64,000 bases of DNA from Centroberyx gerrardi (lineage: Eukaryota; Chordata; Actinopteri; Beryciformes; Berycidae): NCBI RefSeq assembly GCF_048128805.1, contig NC_136012.1:3349621-3413620 (forward strand), in the 5' to 3' direction. Shown one piece after another: positions 1 through 19,011 of the stretch. Below the pieces are notes generated by a model. It was given only the letters and a program-made list of their open reading frames with translations, was not told where the DNA came from and did no database searches. How positions within the stretch are numbered: position 1 is the first letter of the stretch; each line of letters begins with the position of its first letter. A program made the position numbers and the translations under genes.

Positions 1-879
1 ATCAGTATGTCCACTGGTTGGAAATCTTCTCTACAAACTTAAGACTCTGGACTCACCAGCGATGGCTGAACCTCTTCACCAACTCCAGCCCAGCACACAC
101 TAAGAAGAAGACATTTAGTTTACTGACGGCACCGCACAGGATTTATGGGTCCTCAAAATCCAAACAGTTACCTCTTGCTGCCGTTTGGGGCAGCCAATGT
201 GTGAAAATGCCTAGTGCAGCTTTAACAACAAAACACTTTGCTAGTCACATCACAACTGACTGACTGATTGAACTATGAAATAATACATTTGCATTGCATA
301 TTGGCAGACAAACTGTTTGTTGCACTAAAGTTTATTTGAGCTTCTTTCCCACTGCTGGAAAGTGGCAGCAGGCCTTACAGAAGAGGATGGTGCTGTTTAC
401 TCCTCTCTGTCCCCAATCAGTCCATCTTCCACCCTCTACTGTTGAGTTGTTTACCGTATGGGTTGTTTTATGTTTTGTTGACACAGTGGTTTGTGTTAGG
501 CGGTGTTTTATTCTACTGCTGGATGCGTAGTGCCACATTTTCTACTGCATACTCAGTTGTTTTCTGATCAAAAACAGCTCCATTTTCCTCACCCGGAACA
601 CGCTGGAAAGAACTGCCCGGTCATAAGCTCCCATGAATCACCTACTGTACAGTGGCCCACAGAGGACAGTGTTCGCATTCATGTGTGAATACTTGGCAAC
701 AGGGTGAAATGCAAAAAAAGTGTACTCCTTATTGTGGGCATTTTTTACCCTCTCCTTTTTAATTTCACAGGCATTTTATGAATTTTCAAGGCGGTTTTTT
801 TCTAACCCTACTCCAGGTAGCTCCACTTATCAATTTTTCTTCATCCCTCCCTTCTGTGTGTGTGTGTGTGTGTGTCCAG
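1..879. other. naa15 intron or upstream sequence, no exon recognised
   Basis: No segment here translates to the part of NAA15 that should precede residue ~188 (the TPR region ending in a KTQQ-like stretch), so the amino-terminal exons lie left of the window. The stretch at about 696-830 resembles 63600-63740 at the other end of the window (shared core 'tttttaatttcacagg' followed by a 'ttttatgaa.tttcaagg' stretch), so it holds a dispersed repeat. A TG run sits at 855-874, directly before the first visible acceptor. Confidence 0.6.
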
Positions 880-8874
<7,995 letters not shown>

Positions 8875-10135
8875 GCGGAGTCAGGAGGAGGAGGAGGAGG
8901 AGACGGGAGGGAGGAGGAGGAGGGAGGCGCGAACACGCCGCCAGACGCCTTAGTCCGCCAACAACACCTATTTTCCTGCCCCCCCTCTACCCCCTAAATC
9001 TCCCCCCCACCCCCAAAACCCCTCGGCTATGGCTGTTGTGAATCGCCCCCCCCCCCCCCCTGCATTGCACTGATCTGGATGGACTGAGCACCACAGGAGA
9101 GAAAGGAAAAACGAAAGTGAGAGAGAAAGGGAGCTGGCACAGGAAAGAAAACGACGCCCATTTTACTTTAAAAAAAAAACAACAAAAATTAAAAACAAAG
9201 ACCCTGTCCGCAGCTATTCTGTAACTGAGAGAACAGAAATAAATATGGTATGGGGAGGAAAAAAGGAGGATTGTGGGGAAGAGTGGACAACGGCGGGCTG
9301 AGACGGCTTCCGTAAAACACAGTCTAGGTTTTCTATAACTCCTGTGTTTTCACGCCATGTCCTTCTTGTAGGTGCATCTGCTTCTCACGTTTTTAAAAAA
9401 AAAAGGTAATTTATATATTACAAACTGACAAATGAATTAATAAAACGACGTTTGCAAAACCAAACCGTACCATTGTAATAGTGGTGGTGATGTTGGGAGA
9501 GTTGGTGTGGTTCAGAGTGTGAGCTGGTGTGTGCCAAAACGCAAGAGGCAGAACATTTTTTTTTTTTTAAAGGGGAGAAGCGCCGGTTTTCCAGTGAGTT
9601 CCCGCAGTTCTTTGCTCGGCCGCAAGGGCACGCCGGTCCAAACGTGAACTGGAGGAAGGAAGAGGAAGACGATGGGGGACAAAGCAGGACCTGGACCTGA
9701 CTAAAATGACCTGCAGACGCCAGAGTGCTGCTTTGTGCGATGGACAAATGTCCCAAGACTTCAGCTTTGTTCCTTTTCTTCACTTCACTGCACCTCTTCA
9801 GTGTTATCCTGGTGGGAAACTCTTGTGAGATTTCCATGAAAACCACCAAAAAAAAAATGTTGACAGCAGCATTTCTGTTACTGGGCTTTTATTTTAGGTC
9901 TTGGATTTTGCTTCCACCCCCAGCCCCCCCACAAGCCCCACTTTTCAAAGTCTATGATTTGATGGCTCTTCCGATTGCAATGATCGTGATCAATCCCTCT
10001 ACTGGTTTTATTTTGAATGGAAGCGTTTGTCAGTCCTACAGGATCCAGCACACCGGCAACCTGCTCCTATTTAACACACATCAAGGAGTTATGAATAAAA
10101 ACGGAGTTGAATAAAACTTGTTGAGTTATTTTAAT
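8875..10135 (+). other. naa15 3' untranslated region with polyadenylation signals
   Basis: The sequence after the TGA begins with GAG-rich and C-rich runs (a 17-C run near 9043-9060) and has no further NAA15 coding similarity. Two AATAAA hexamers at 10094-10099 and 10110-10115 are the likely cleavage signals. The open frames here (9418-9849 minus, 9725-10114 plus) look like chance. Confidence 0.6.
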
Positions 10136-10196
10136 GGATGTCAGTGCATAGAGATATACAGGTAGAGCCATGTGGTGCGTTTATATGTAATTCACG

Positions 10197-10202
10197 TTTA
10201 TT
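10197..10202 (-). terminator. Polyadenylation signal of the malate synthase gene
   Basis: AATAAA on the minus strand, 37 bases past the stop codon. It lies within about 90 bases of the naa15 signal on the opposite strand, so the two genes end tail to tail with hardly any spacer. Confidence 0.5.
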
Positions 10203-10238
10203 GTATAGCTGAATCTGAAAATATGAAGTTGTCTTCCT

Positions 10239-12568
10239 TTAGAGTTTGGGTTTGTGCTTGGCTCTGGCCAGGCTCTCCATCTGCCCATCAGTCTGGGAGC
10301 GGAGAAAGGTGTGGTCCAGGTTCAAGTAGGTGGTGATGAACTCTGGGAAGTCTCTCTTCTGGACCACCTCCAGGAACATGTCCGCTGCTGTCAACAACCT
10401 CTGTTCAGCCCTGAAACACAGAGGCAAGAGCTAAAGCAGGAATGAGACATGACATGAATGCAGCGTTAGACCCACAACACATTGCCCCTCTATATCGGTT
10501 CTCAGCACTGAGAAGACCTATAAAGATGAAATTTAACACCAAATAACCATGCTCCTGTTAATAGGTTATGAGTGGAAGTAATCCTTGGTTCTTATCTGAA
10601 GTCTCTGAGATGTTGAGGGAAAAAGGATGCTTTATGGGCAAAAGCACAAGCCTCAAAGTCTTCCACAGACAATTGAGAAATAAACGCCTCAGTATGATTA
10701 GCAATGCTCAATCATCTTACTTTGTGCTCTCTCTGGATGTGTAGCAATCCAGCAAAATTTGGAAAAACTGTTGAGGCACTAAATCTCTCATCTCTCTCAG
10801 GAGGCGTCCTTGTTTCAGGAAATAGAGGGAAAATAATCTCTTCCTCTTGATGCCTTATCAATTGGAGCTGACCTTTTGGAGCCAAGATTTTCATTGTTTT
10901 ATTGTGGGCTGCACCTATTATACCTTATCTAGTAACGCATATTTGTTCATGGATAAGCTAAGTATAAGTGTATAAACACTGCATAAGGAAGGTAATACCA
11001 GTGATCCAAATAACTATCTCCCGATTTCAAAACTTTCATACTTAGCGAAAATATTACAAAAGCTTGTTAACAGTCAAATGCGCCTCTTTCTGTCTGATCA
11101 GTGTATTCTAAACCCCCACCATCCTGGTTTCAGACCAGGCACAGCACCTTGGCAGCAGCTTGTAAGGTGGTAAATGGCACACTCTGCTCCCTGGAGGAAG
11201 GAGTTGCAGTGGTCTGTTCATTGATTTGTCTAAAGAATTTCATACAGTGGACCAGTCTCTTGTTTCAGATCACCTTATATCAGTTGGTTTTGATGCAAAT
11301 GCATATTATTGGTTTCAGAGTTATCTCACTGGCAGATCTCAAGCAATAGTAGCTGATGGTCATCAATCAGATTTCCTTGAAGTTACTAAGGGAGTTCCTC
11401 AGGGTTCAATATTAGGTCCTCTGTTATTCATATTATATTATACTTATCTTTTCTTAGTAGTTTATCACTCTCTGCACTATCATGCTAAAGAAAACTTTCC
11501 TTCTATATTCAGAGGTCACATTAGCCAAAATTGACATATTGCTAAAAACTCATTTTTGGAATTTCTGTTTTGTAAACATTTAAACAGTTCCTCACAACAT
11601 ATAACTGTCTCACAGGAGCAGAGATCTGTTCACAGGGAACATAGTCCCTTTTAGTTTCTTTTTGTATCACATTTCGTATAAATTTTACCAGTTTACACAA
11701 AACTTCAAGACTTAAAGGGTAACTTTGGTATTTTACAACCTGGACCCTATTTTCCCATCTTTTTGTGTCTAAGTGACTAAAGGGGACAACAATTTTTGAA
11801 ATTGGTCCAGTATTGAGTGAGATTGCGTCAGCCAGCAGCCGTGAAACGAGCTGCAATGTAATCCGACGGGGCAAATCGCACCGTCAATGTACGTCCACTA
11901 AAAGTTCACGTTTCATTTCTCTGTAGGATCCTTTCCATAATGTTGTCAGACACTTATAATAACAATCTGAGCCTGTCAGTGGCAAAAACAAGAACTTTTA
12001 GTGGACGTACATTGACAGTTCACATTTGCCCCGTAGGATTACATTGCAGCTCGTTTCACGGCTGCTGGCTGACGCAATCTCACTTAATACTGGACCAATT
12101 TCAAAAATTGTTGTCCCCATTAGTTACTTAGACACAAAAAGTTGGGAAAATAGGGTCCAGGTTGAAAAATACCGAAGTTACCCTTTAAGCCACATATATA
12201 AAATTACTATTTAACTTTAGAGCTGCTACAAGTTCTCATTTTCTCACTTTTGAGATAATGCTAGTGGCCTACTGTCATTCAACATAGTGAAGTGTTAGCA
12301 TGGAGCCTACTGTCACTCAACATAGTGTATGCTAAAGTGTTAGCATGGAGCACCGGAATCTATATATGCTCAAGTTGATCCAAGGGACAATCTCCCCAAA
12401 ACTCTGTGTATTCCTTTACTATTCCTTAAGGAGTGTTTCTCACCTAACGGTGTGACAGAGAGTGCTGAGCTCCATCATGACCTCCTGGGTGAGCTCAGCC
12501 ACCAGTCGCCTGGTCGCCACCCTGCCATCGTCCTCCAGCTGAGTCTGATGACGGATCCACTGCCACAC

Positions 12569-12608
<40 letters not shown>

Positions 12609-15600
12609 CAAAATAAAGTAATGGACCCATAACCCTGTGATCAAATCTTCACAAAGTCACAATTAACTTAATTGAAGGGGTGCAACTCGCTTTTTCTCAA
12701 ATGGAAAAACTTTACCTCTCTTGCTCTTACTATGCTATCACCATCACTATCGCTTTCTCCACCTACATGTATAATCCATGCATAACAATGATATAACCCT
12801 TAATTTACCTGGGATCTGGAAATCTCTGCTGTGGCTGAATCCTCAACCTGGCCTCTGTAGAAAAAATGGCCTTTGCCTAGGAAAGAAAGCATGGTGTGAA
12901 AGTGACACCACTCAGCAGCATGAGAATAGTAACAGTGAAAACGTGTGTGCACTTACCTGATAGCCAAGCATCAATAAAGAGTATACCGACTGCAATGTTA
13001 TACTTCAAGCCAAAAAGGGTAACTCCTCCCTAAGTAAAAGTGAAACAAATCATACTACATTGGAGCATGTCATTTTTTTTACATACTATATAATCATATA
13101 TACAGTGCTGTGAAAAAGTTCATACACCCCTTGAGTTTCTGCACAATTTGTTGGGCTACAAAATGATTTTAAAATGAAATTATTAGAAACATGAGTATAG
13201 TGCAGAATGTGAGGTTCACTTATGGATGGCATTAGGGTCCACGTCTTGTTACTAATGGTACTAATATCTCTAAATTAATGTAGTAATGATTTATTAATGT
13301 TAAAACATAACACCTTTAAGATGCATTTGAAACATCCAGCTTTGAAAAGTACATTCTGCAGTTGTACTATGGCACAGCAGAGGGACTGACCGAAGGCATG
13401 GAGAGCAGGTCCTCAGGAGTCACGGTGATATCATCTCGAACCTGGTGAAGCTGGTTATCACCTTGAGTATGGAGCTGAAAGAGCTGAGAGAGGTGAAGGG
13501 TTAGTTAGTTAGAGGGAACTGCCTCTATATAAAAGTGGGTAATTTTTAACGGCTCTGGACCAGTACTAACTTTCTGCATGGGCTCGATCAAGTCCAGGTC
13601 ATACACCATGAAACCGTCCACACCTGCCTTGATCTCCAGCAACTTCAGTCTAAAAGGTGGGAGAAAAAAAAGTATAAGAGGGGTTGAAATATCAATTCAA
13701 TAATCAGGCATGGTGTGAGGAAGATCCATCACTTCAGTAGAAAATACATGCATCACCAGTGTAAACTGACTCTAGGGGTTATTCATAAAACCAAGCGGCA
13801 GGTTTAGAGGGACAATATGGGTTGAGACCATCATGGAAGAGGGTTTTCTTATTCGTGAATTACCGGGTCAGTTTTACCGTCACAACCAACCCCCTTTGCA
13901 ATACTGATACCGTTGGGTTTTATGAATATGGGCCTCTATGTGTGCAAAACTATGAGGTCCTGCCTGGTGACAGTAGCCAGCGCTGTCCTGTAGGAGGCGC
14001 TGTGCTGGTCCTGAGGCAGTAGCAGGGCAGCCATGCCTCCTGTGGCCAGAGCCCCCCGCCGGTGACATGTCTGAACCAACAGGTCCATGTAGCTGCGAAG
14101 AAAACGCTTCTCCATGTTGACGTATTTACTGCGGTCGGGCAGCAGGAAGGCCTCTCGGTGACCTGGAAGACAAACACATCACTTTAACCTGAAAGAGACT
14201 GAGGTTGCTTTTTCACTGTAGGTTAATGTAAAATGTAGTTAATATTGCGATTCATTTTTCTGCCCCACGATACGTATTGTCACATTTTTGTATTGCGATA
14301 TACTGAATTTCGATATATCGTCCCATCCCTAAGCAATACTGATATCGTTCGGACTGAAACTGCTGATACTTTGTGCTGTTGTTCAATATCTTTAAAAAAT
14401 TGGTTTGACTTTATTTTCATGTCAAGATCTCAAGACCTTAAGTGAAGTATGGCCAGCTATTGGCCATACTTCACTTAAGGTCTTGAGAAACCTACCATTT
14501 CATGAGGAAGTTTTGGAGGAAAACATATGGTGGATTTAATTTCAGGAACACCTTAAAAGCCAGACTGTTTAGCTCACCGAATTTATTGACGAAGGAGGCT
14601 GAATAATCCCAGATGCCACAGTTGAGTCCTGCTGAATGGTCTCGCAGCTCATAAAGAATCTCCTCCATCTCAAATGCTGCCAGAACGTTCTCGATCAGCA
14701 CCGTAGCCTTGATGCTGCCCAGTGGAAGTCCCAGCTAGAATTAGGATTAGAATGGTCTATTGCAATATGTACAGACAATGCGTAGGACAAAAAAAAACTA
14801 TTCAATTTACAGGTGTAGATCACATTTACAGAGGTTATGTGCATTACTAGATGTTCACATGATCAAAAACTCCAGGGGGAAGAACCACATGTACTGAAAA
14901 AGAGACCATGTGCAAACACTGGGTACATATGCAAACCTTCTGTTGCGTCCAGACAAATATCTTGTTCCAAAGTCTGGCTTCCATGAAACTCTCGACCTGG
15001 AGAGCAATGCACAGGAAAGAGACATGGTAGAGTAGGTGAGTAGTGGGATTGTAACTTTCATATCAATCACATTCTTATTCTACAAATCATTTCTTTGTGT
15101 GTCTGCATGTGTGTTACTTTAGACAGGTAGAAAAATGGTCCACTCTTGTTTTCAAATAGGTTCTTTCCACAGTGGAACATGAGGAGCCCAAAGTCAAAGA
15201 GAGGACCCGGAACCTCCTTCCCCTCCACCTGAGAAACACAGCCGTGTTAAAAAAAATAAATAAAAATAAATATATATATAAAAAAATAAGCCATTCACAC
15301 AGTCTGAGATGATTTGTCTTTCTACATCTTTGAGAAAGACTGCCCTCAAAAGTATTTGTGCGTGTGTGTAGGGGACGAAACTGCGCCACACAGTTTTGCC
15401 CAAGGTCCTCTTTTACATTGCGTGTGAACTGAGGAGAATTGGATTTTAATAAGAGGAAATTTAACACATAAACATGTTGTTCATTATGAATGATGCAGGC
15501 AGCCCTTGGGCCAGTCAGTAACAAGATGCATCATCCCTCCCAAGTTTCATCCAAATCAGACAGATTTGTCTTCTAAATCCTATACTGAATAAATAAATTG

Positions 15601-17333
15601 AGAAGATGCCATAGTACCATCATGCTGTGCTCCACCATGTTCCAGGCGCGGGGACGAAGCATCAGCACTGGAGCCTGAGATATGGGCGGGGCATCTGCTA
15701 ACACAAGGAGGGAGGTGGATGATGGGTGATGTACATGATAATATTCGTACTATGAGTTTTAGTCTGATCCATTCTAATTCAGTTGGAATATTCACATATG
15801 TGCATAAATGCAAATGCCCTTGTGCATACATGTATTTGTGACAGCGTGAGCATCAATTTAAAGCAAACAACTTACTGGGAAATTGGTTGTGCACCGCTTT
15901 GTAAACATTATGAATGCCTTTGATCTGATTGTGATATGTCGGGCAGTTCCCGTCATCAAAGTCAACCTGACAAAACCAAACAGAGGATTAGAGTTGTAGT
16001 GAAAGAGGGAAACATCTAAATAAATAGAAAAGCTTCATTCTGTAATCTGAAATCTAATGAGACATTGGCTACTTTCACATGCACACAGAATTCCACACTT
16101 GATCTGTAACATGCAATATTTTTAAGATTTCAGCTGAGCTTACACTTGTAAGGTCGCAAGTACAAGCACAAGTATGATATGGGCTTTATACCTGTATGCC
16201 TTGCGCTGGTGATTGGAGAGCTTGGATGAAGCGCTGGGTATCGCAGGGAGCCAGATCCCCAATGTCCACATGCCTCTTCTGGAGCCTCGGAGGGACGGGG
16301 AGCACCCTCCAGGTTGGGTCTCTCCTGACATGGGTGGTGGCCTCTGAGAAGCCAGGCAGACCACCCGATAGGTCCAACTGGGTCTTTCTGGACACCCTCA
16401 ACCGCAGGACCTGAATAGAATAGAGTTGCACCACATAAGGAGGAGATTCTACGACCTGGGGTAATACCTTGTGGGTGAAAAATGAACTTCACCCTTTGTG
16501 GGTCAAAATGAATAAGCAAAGGTTCAAGAGTCTTCTGTGGATTCTTTATTCAGACATGCATGGTTCAGTTCAGTGTTCCAGACAAGCAACAAAGAAGTGA
16601 CAAAGAATGGAGTGGAGAGAATTCACTTATATAGATTGAAGTAAACAAAACCGTAAATCTCGGCACAGAGCCAAACCCACTTGGCTCAAAGACAACCCAC
16701 AGTTTGGGCTTCTTAACTATGTGTCCACCTATAGGATCACCACATATAACCATATATGCACGCATACATGCACTGATTACATCATTATGGTATGTAGAGA
16801 AAAAAAGACACTCTACTCTGAGAACAAAGAACAGAGTGTGTTATTCATATAAAAAGCACAATATTCATTTTATCCCTTACAACCTTGACAGAGTTCTTGA
16901 GAGCTTAAGAAACACATCCTTTGTGGTCACAGTGTGCCAATAGTCCATGAACAGACCATGGAGGTGGACAAAACAGGAGGCATCCATTAAGACCTGAACA
17001 GAATACAGTTGGAACACATAAGGAGCAGATTCTACAACCTGGGGTAAGACCTTGACAGAGTTCTGGACAGAGTTCTTGAGAGTTCAAGAAACGCATCTTT
17101 GTGGTCACAGTGTGCCAATAGTCCATAAACAGACCATGGAGGCGGACAAAACAGGAGGCATCCGTTAAGTAGAAAACCACACAGGGGCTTTTCGGTTGTC
17201 CTACCTGATCTACCTCCTCGTCGAACTTGGAGATCAGCTTGTGGAGGAAGCGCAGGGAGTTCGCTGTGAAGAGCGTCCCATACTCTGCTTCCAGGCCTGG
17301 GGGAGAGGGAGACAGCTCCATGCCTACTGGGCC
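10239..17333 (-). CDS. Malate synthase (glyoxylate cycle type), 14 exons
   Basis: Condenses glyoxylate with acetyl-CoA to malate. Exons in transcript order: 17333-17205, 16410-16192, 15966-15876, 15694-15618, 15228-15118, 14996-14937, 14734-14578, 14162-13964, 13649-13571, 13474-13391, 13029-12957, 12876-12809, 12568-12444, 10410-10239, together 548 codons with the TAA. Family blocks in order: [16 protein letters not shown] (~117), [10 protein letters not shown] (~155), [45 protein letters not shown] (Mg-ligand Glu ~244), [14 protein letters not shown] (Mg-ligand Asp ~272), [35 protein letters not shown] with the expected catalytic Asp (~439). The protein ends HKPKL, a PTS1-like tripeptide suggesting peroxisomes. 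Exon 1 is open up to the acceptor at 17333; the start may be the Met at 17321 or lie in an unseen upstream exon. The donor after 13964 reads GC rather than GT. Catalytic-residue roles are family knowledge. Confidence 0.92.
10985..11445 (+). mobile_element. LINE reverse transcriptase fragment (L2/CR1-like)
   Basis: Translated pieces show the order [20 protein letters not shown], a HPGFRPG block, [14 protein letters not shown] and [17 protein letters not shown], which are successive reverse transcriptase motifs of non-LTR elements. Reading frame shifts and a stop occur between the pieces, and the YADD region and both ends are missing, so this is a dead fragment. It lies in the last intron of malate synthase, antisense to it. 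Confidence 0.75.
11712..12188. mobile_element. Fold-back DNA element flanked by TTAA, arms about 195 bp
   Basis: Between TTAA at 11712-11715 and TTAA at 12185-12188 lie ends AGGGTAACTT and AAGTTACCCT. The inverted similarity continues for nearly 200 bases on each side (for example 'tttcacggctgctggctgac' at about 12054 versus its complement near 11827). TTAA target duplication fits piggyBac or Kolobok-type MITEs. No transposase is present. It sits in the last malate synthase intron. Confidence 0.8.
12265..12430. repeat. Short direct duplication and partial MITE end
   Basis: The phrase 'cctactgtca.tcaacatag' followed by 'agtgttagcatggagc' appears twice in tandem (12268-12304 and 12307-12351). 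The stretch then runs into 'gacaatctcccc' and 'tgtattccttta', which matches the right end of the element at 23308-23475. Confidence 0.5.
12571..12604. repeat. CA microsatellite
   Basis: An uninterrupted CA run that lies directly upstream, on the minus strand, of the acceptor for malate synthase exon 12568-12444, so it replaces the usual pyrimidine tract with TG repeats. Confidence 0.85.
13098..13205. mobile_element. Fragment resembling a Tc1/mariner-like terminus
   Basis: The string 'tacagtgctgtgaaaaagt' starts with CAGTG after TA, as Tc1-like elements do, and is followed by AT-rich sequence. Only one end is seen and no transposase remnant is readable, so the assignment is weak. It is within a malate synthase intron. 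Confidence 0.35.
14225..14335. mobile_element. Right end of a GATATCG-type hAT-like element
   Basis: The stretch matches the right half of 2395-2780, including 'gcgattcatttttctgcccc' and ends 'tatatcgtcccatccct'. It lies in the intron between malate synthase exons 14734-14578 and 14162-13964. Confidence 0.55.
14428..14488. repeat. Perfect 28-bp inverted repeat with a 5-base loop
   Basis: Arms 14428-14455 and 14461-14488 are exact reverse complements (left arm begins 'tctcaagacc', ends 'tggcca') around the loop 'gctat'. It lies in a malate synthase intron, 90 bases downstream of the donor at 14577. No flanking element ends are visible. Confidence 0.9.
16411..17170. repeat. Two interleaved duplications in the first malate synthase intron
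   Basis: Segment A at 16411-16470 ('cctgaatagaatagagttg...') recurs at 16995-17055 with about nine in ten bases alike. Segment B at 16885-16995 ('ggtcacagtgtgccaatagt...') recurs at 17060-17170 with still higher likeness. Segment A includes the splice acceptor that precedes exon 16410-16192, so a second acceptor-like 'ctgttcag' exists near 16997. Unknown origin. Confidence 0.75.
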
Positions 17334-18242
17334 CTGTGGATCAACATATTAGGGTTTTACCGATGTAGGTTTTTGAAGACCAACAGAAACATTGATATTC
17401 TTGGATTGAAGCTGTTTAAATTTTGCGCTGATATTCACTATGTTTAATTTTGACTACTTGCATGTCCAAAAAATTCTAAAAAACAAAACAAGTATTCAGT
17501 GTTTCCCCCAGAATTGTATTCTTGTCTGGGTGGAAACGTCTCTGAAACAGCATTTAGACCATCATGAGACACTAAAACTGAAATTGAAATTCTTCTAGGT
17601 GGGTTAGCAGCTCCTTAAGACAGGGTGAGGCAGGTTTCATTGCAAGTTTTACAGACTGTTGAGGAAAATCTGACTCGGATATTTGCTGCAATGAACACAT
17701 CAGTGTAATCTACAAGAGGTAGTAAGTACAATGAAAAAGTCAAGTCAAACATGTAACACAGCGCCCCCTCAGATTGCACTAGCGTCTTCTTATTGTCCAT
17801 ACTGGTGTTGTAGTCTTTACAGTCCATAACACAAAGTCAATAATTATTATTTAGCTGCAAAATGAAGTATAATATGGGAGTACTCACAGACATGCTGATG
17901 ATAGTCTCTGTACACTTTATACATGTGGACTTTGGTTATGGGCTTTCTTTGGTCACTGTTTGACCAGGAAAATGTTTGTTTGGATTTGGGGTTTAAAGTA
18001 CATCCTCTGTGTGTGTAGATCCGGCCCATCTCCTATATGTTGTAAATTGAGGGGGGATTCAAATTTTTGTCAAGCAGAATTTAGTATAATTTATATCATA
18101 TCATAATATTTATTAATATTAGGTTTTATTAATTGTTCAATAGAATTATTGTAGATAGTAGAATTTATTGTTTACTGTATCAAATGTCAAATGTGTGTTG
18201 CCGCTGTGATAATACTTTTTTCCCCCTCTGGTATGATTAAAG

Positions 18243-18299
<57 letters not shown>

Positions 18300-19011
18300 G
18301 ATGTGTTCAAGTCATATGAGAGTAACTAGCACAATGTCTTATCATCTTAAAGTAGTGACTTGGAAGTTTTCACTCAAACTTCATCAAGACACCGTGGTTT
18401 TTCCATGAGTTTTCTGTACATTTTGGTCGCTCCTGATCAGCTTTTTCTCACACGTAAACCTAGTGAACAGTAAACTAACTTTCCATTGCATCTTAAGATC
18501 AACCCAAAATGACTTACTGGATGAAAACCATTAATTTTGTTGGTGTTATTTGCAATTAATATACCATTCCCCACACTTGACTAAAGCTTACGAGCTGAAA
18601 ACTGAGGTAAACGGTATTTTCTAGTAGGAAGCTTGTATGTAGCGTCTTTCCCGTGGGACAGTGAATGCAGCATAAATGACAGCAAGTAGGTAGGATTTCG
18701 CCGTTGTCTCGCGAGACGAGATTTCTTTGACAACATTGTACGTGGCTTCACAGCTGAGGACAGGGAGTTATATGTTTTACCACTGGGATGCACTGGTTTG
18801 AGCGATATAGATATGCATATTGACACTGCATAAACGATATTACAATATATATTGGATTACAAATGTCATTGAATTTTGAGACAGAGGGCGGTAGTTGTAC
18901 GTCTTGAAGGCTTTGTGTCAGGCTTCCTCCGCAGCACCACAGCAGTAGCCTCGCTGCAGTACTAGCTAGCTGCTCAAGGCGTAATCATCCAGCCTGCCGG
19001 ACCGGACCGAT
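17334..19011. other. Spacer between malate synthase and rab33b with repeats and presumed divergent promoters
   Basis: Holds an inverted copy of dispersed family T at 17340-17610 (reads 'gtgtttcccccagaattgta', the complement of the plus copies), a TATC microsatellite at 18243-18299 and, from about 18880, the probable rab33b 5' untranslated region. A first exon of malate synthase could be hidden here; I could not identify one. Confidence 0.5.
18243..18299. repeat. TATC tetranucleotide microsatellite
   Basis: About 14 uninterrupted copies of 'tatc'. The preceding text 'tttttccccctctggtatg' followed by 'attaaagtatc' resembles the 3' tail of a short interspersed repeat, which would explain the tetranucleotide tail. 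Confidence 0.85.

Noticed and set aside
9418-10114. Open frames of 143 and 129 codons in the naa15 3' flank
   Set aside because: They lie on opposite strands over the same UTR, contain no known motif and are interrupted by homopolymers.
17847-18029. Upstream first exon of malate synthase
   Set aside because: The frame beginning MGRIYTHRG lacks a donor in the phase needed to join 17333 and shows no family similarity; left undecided.
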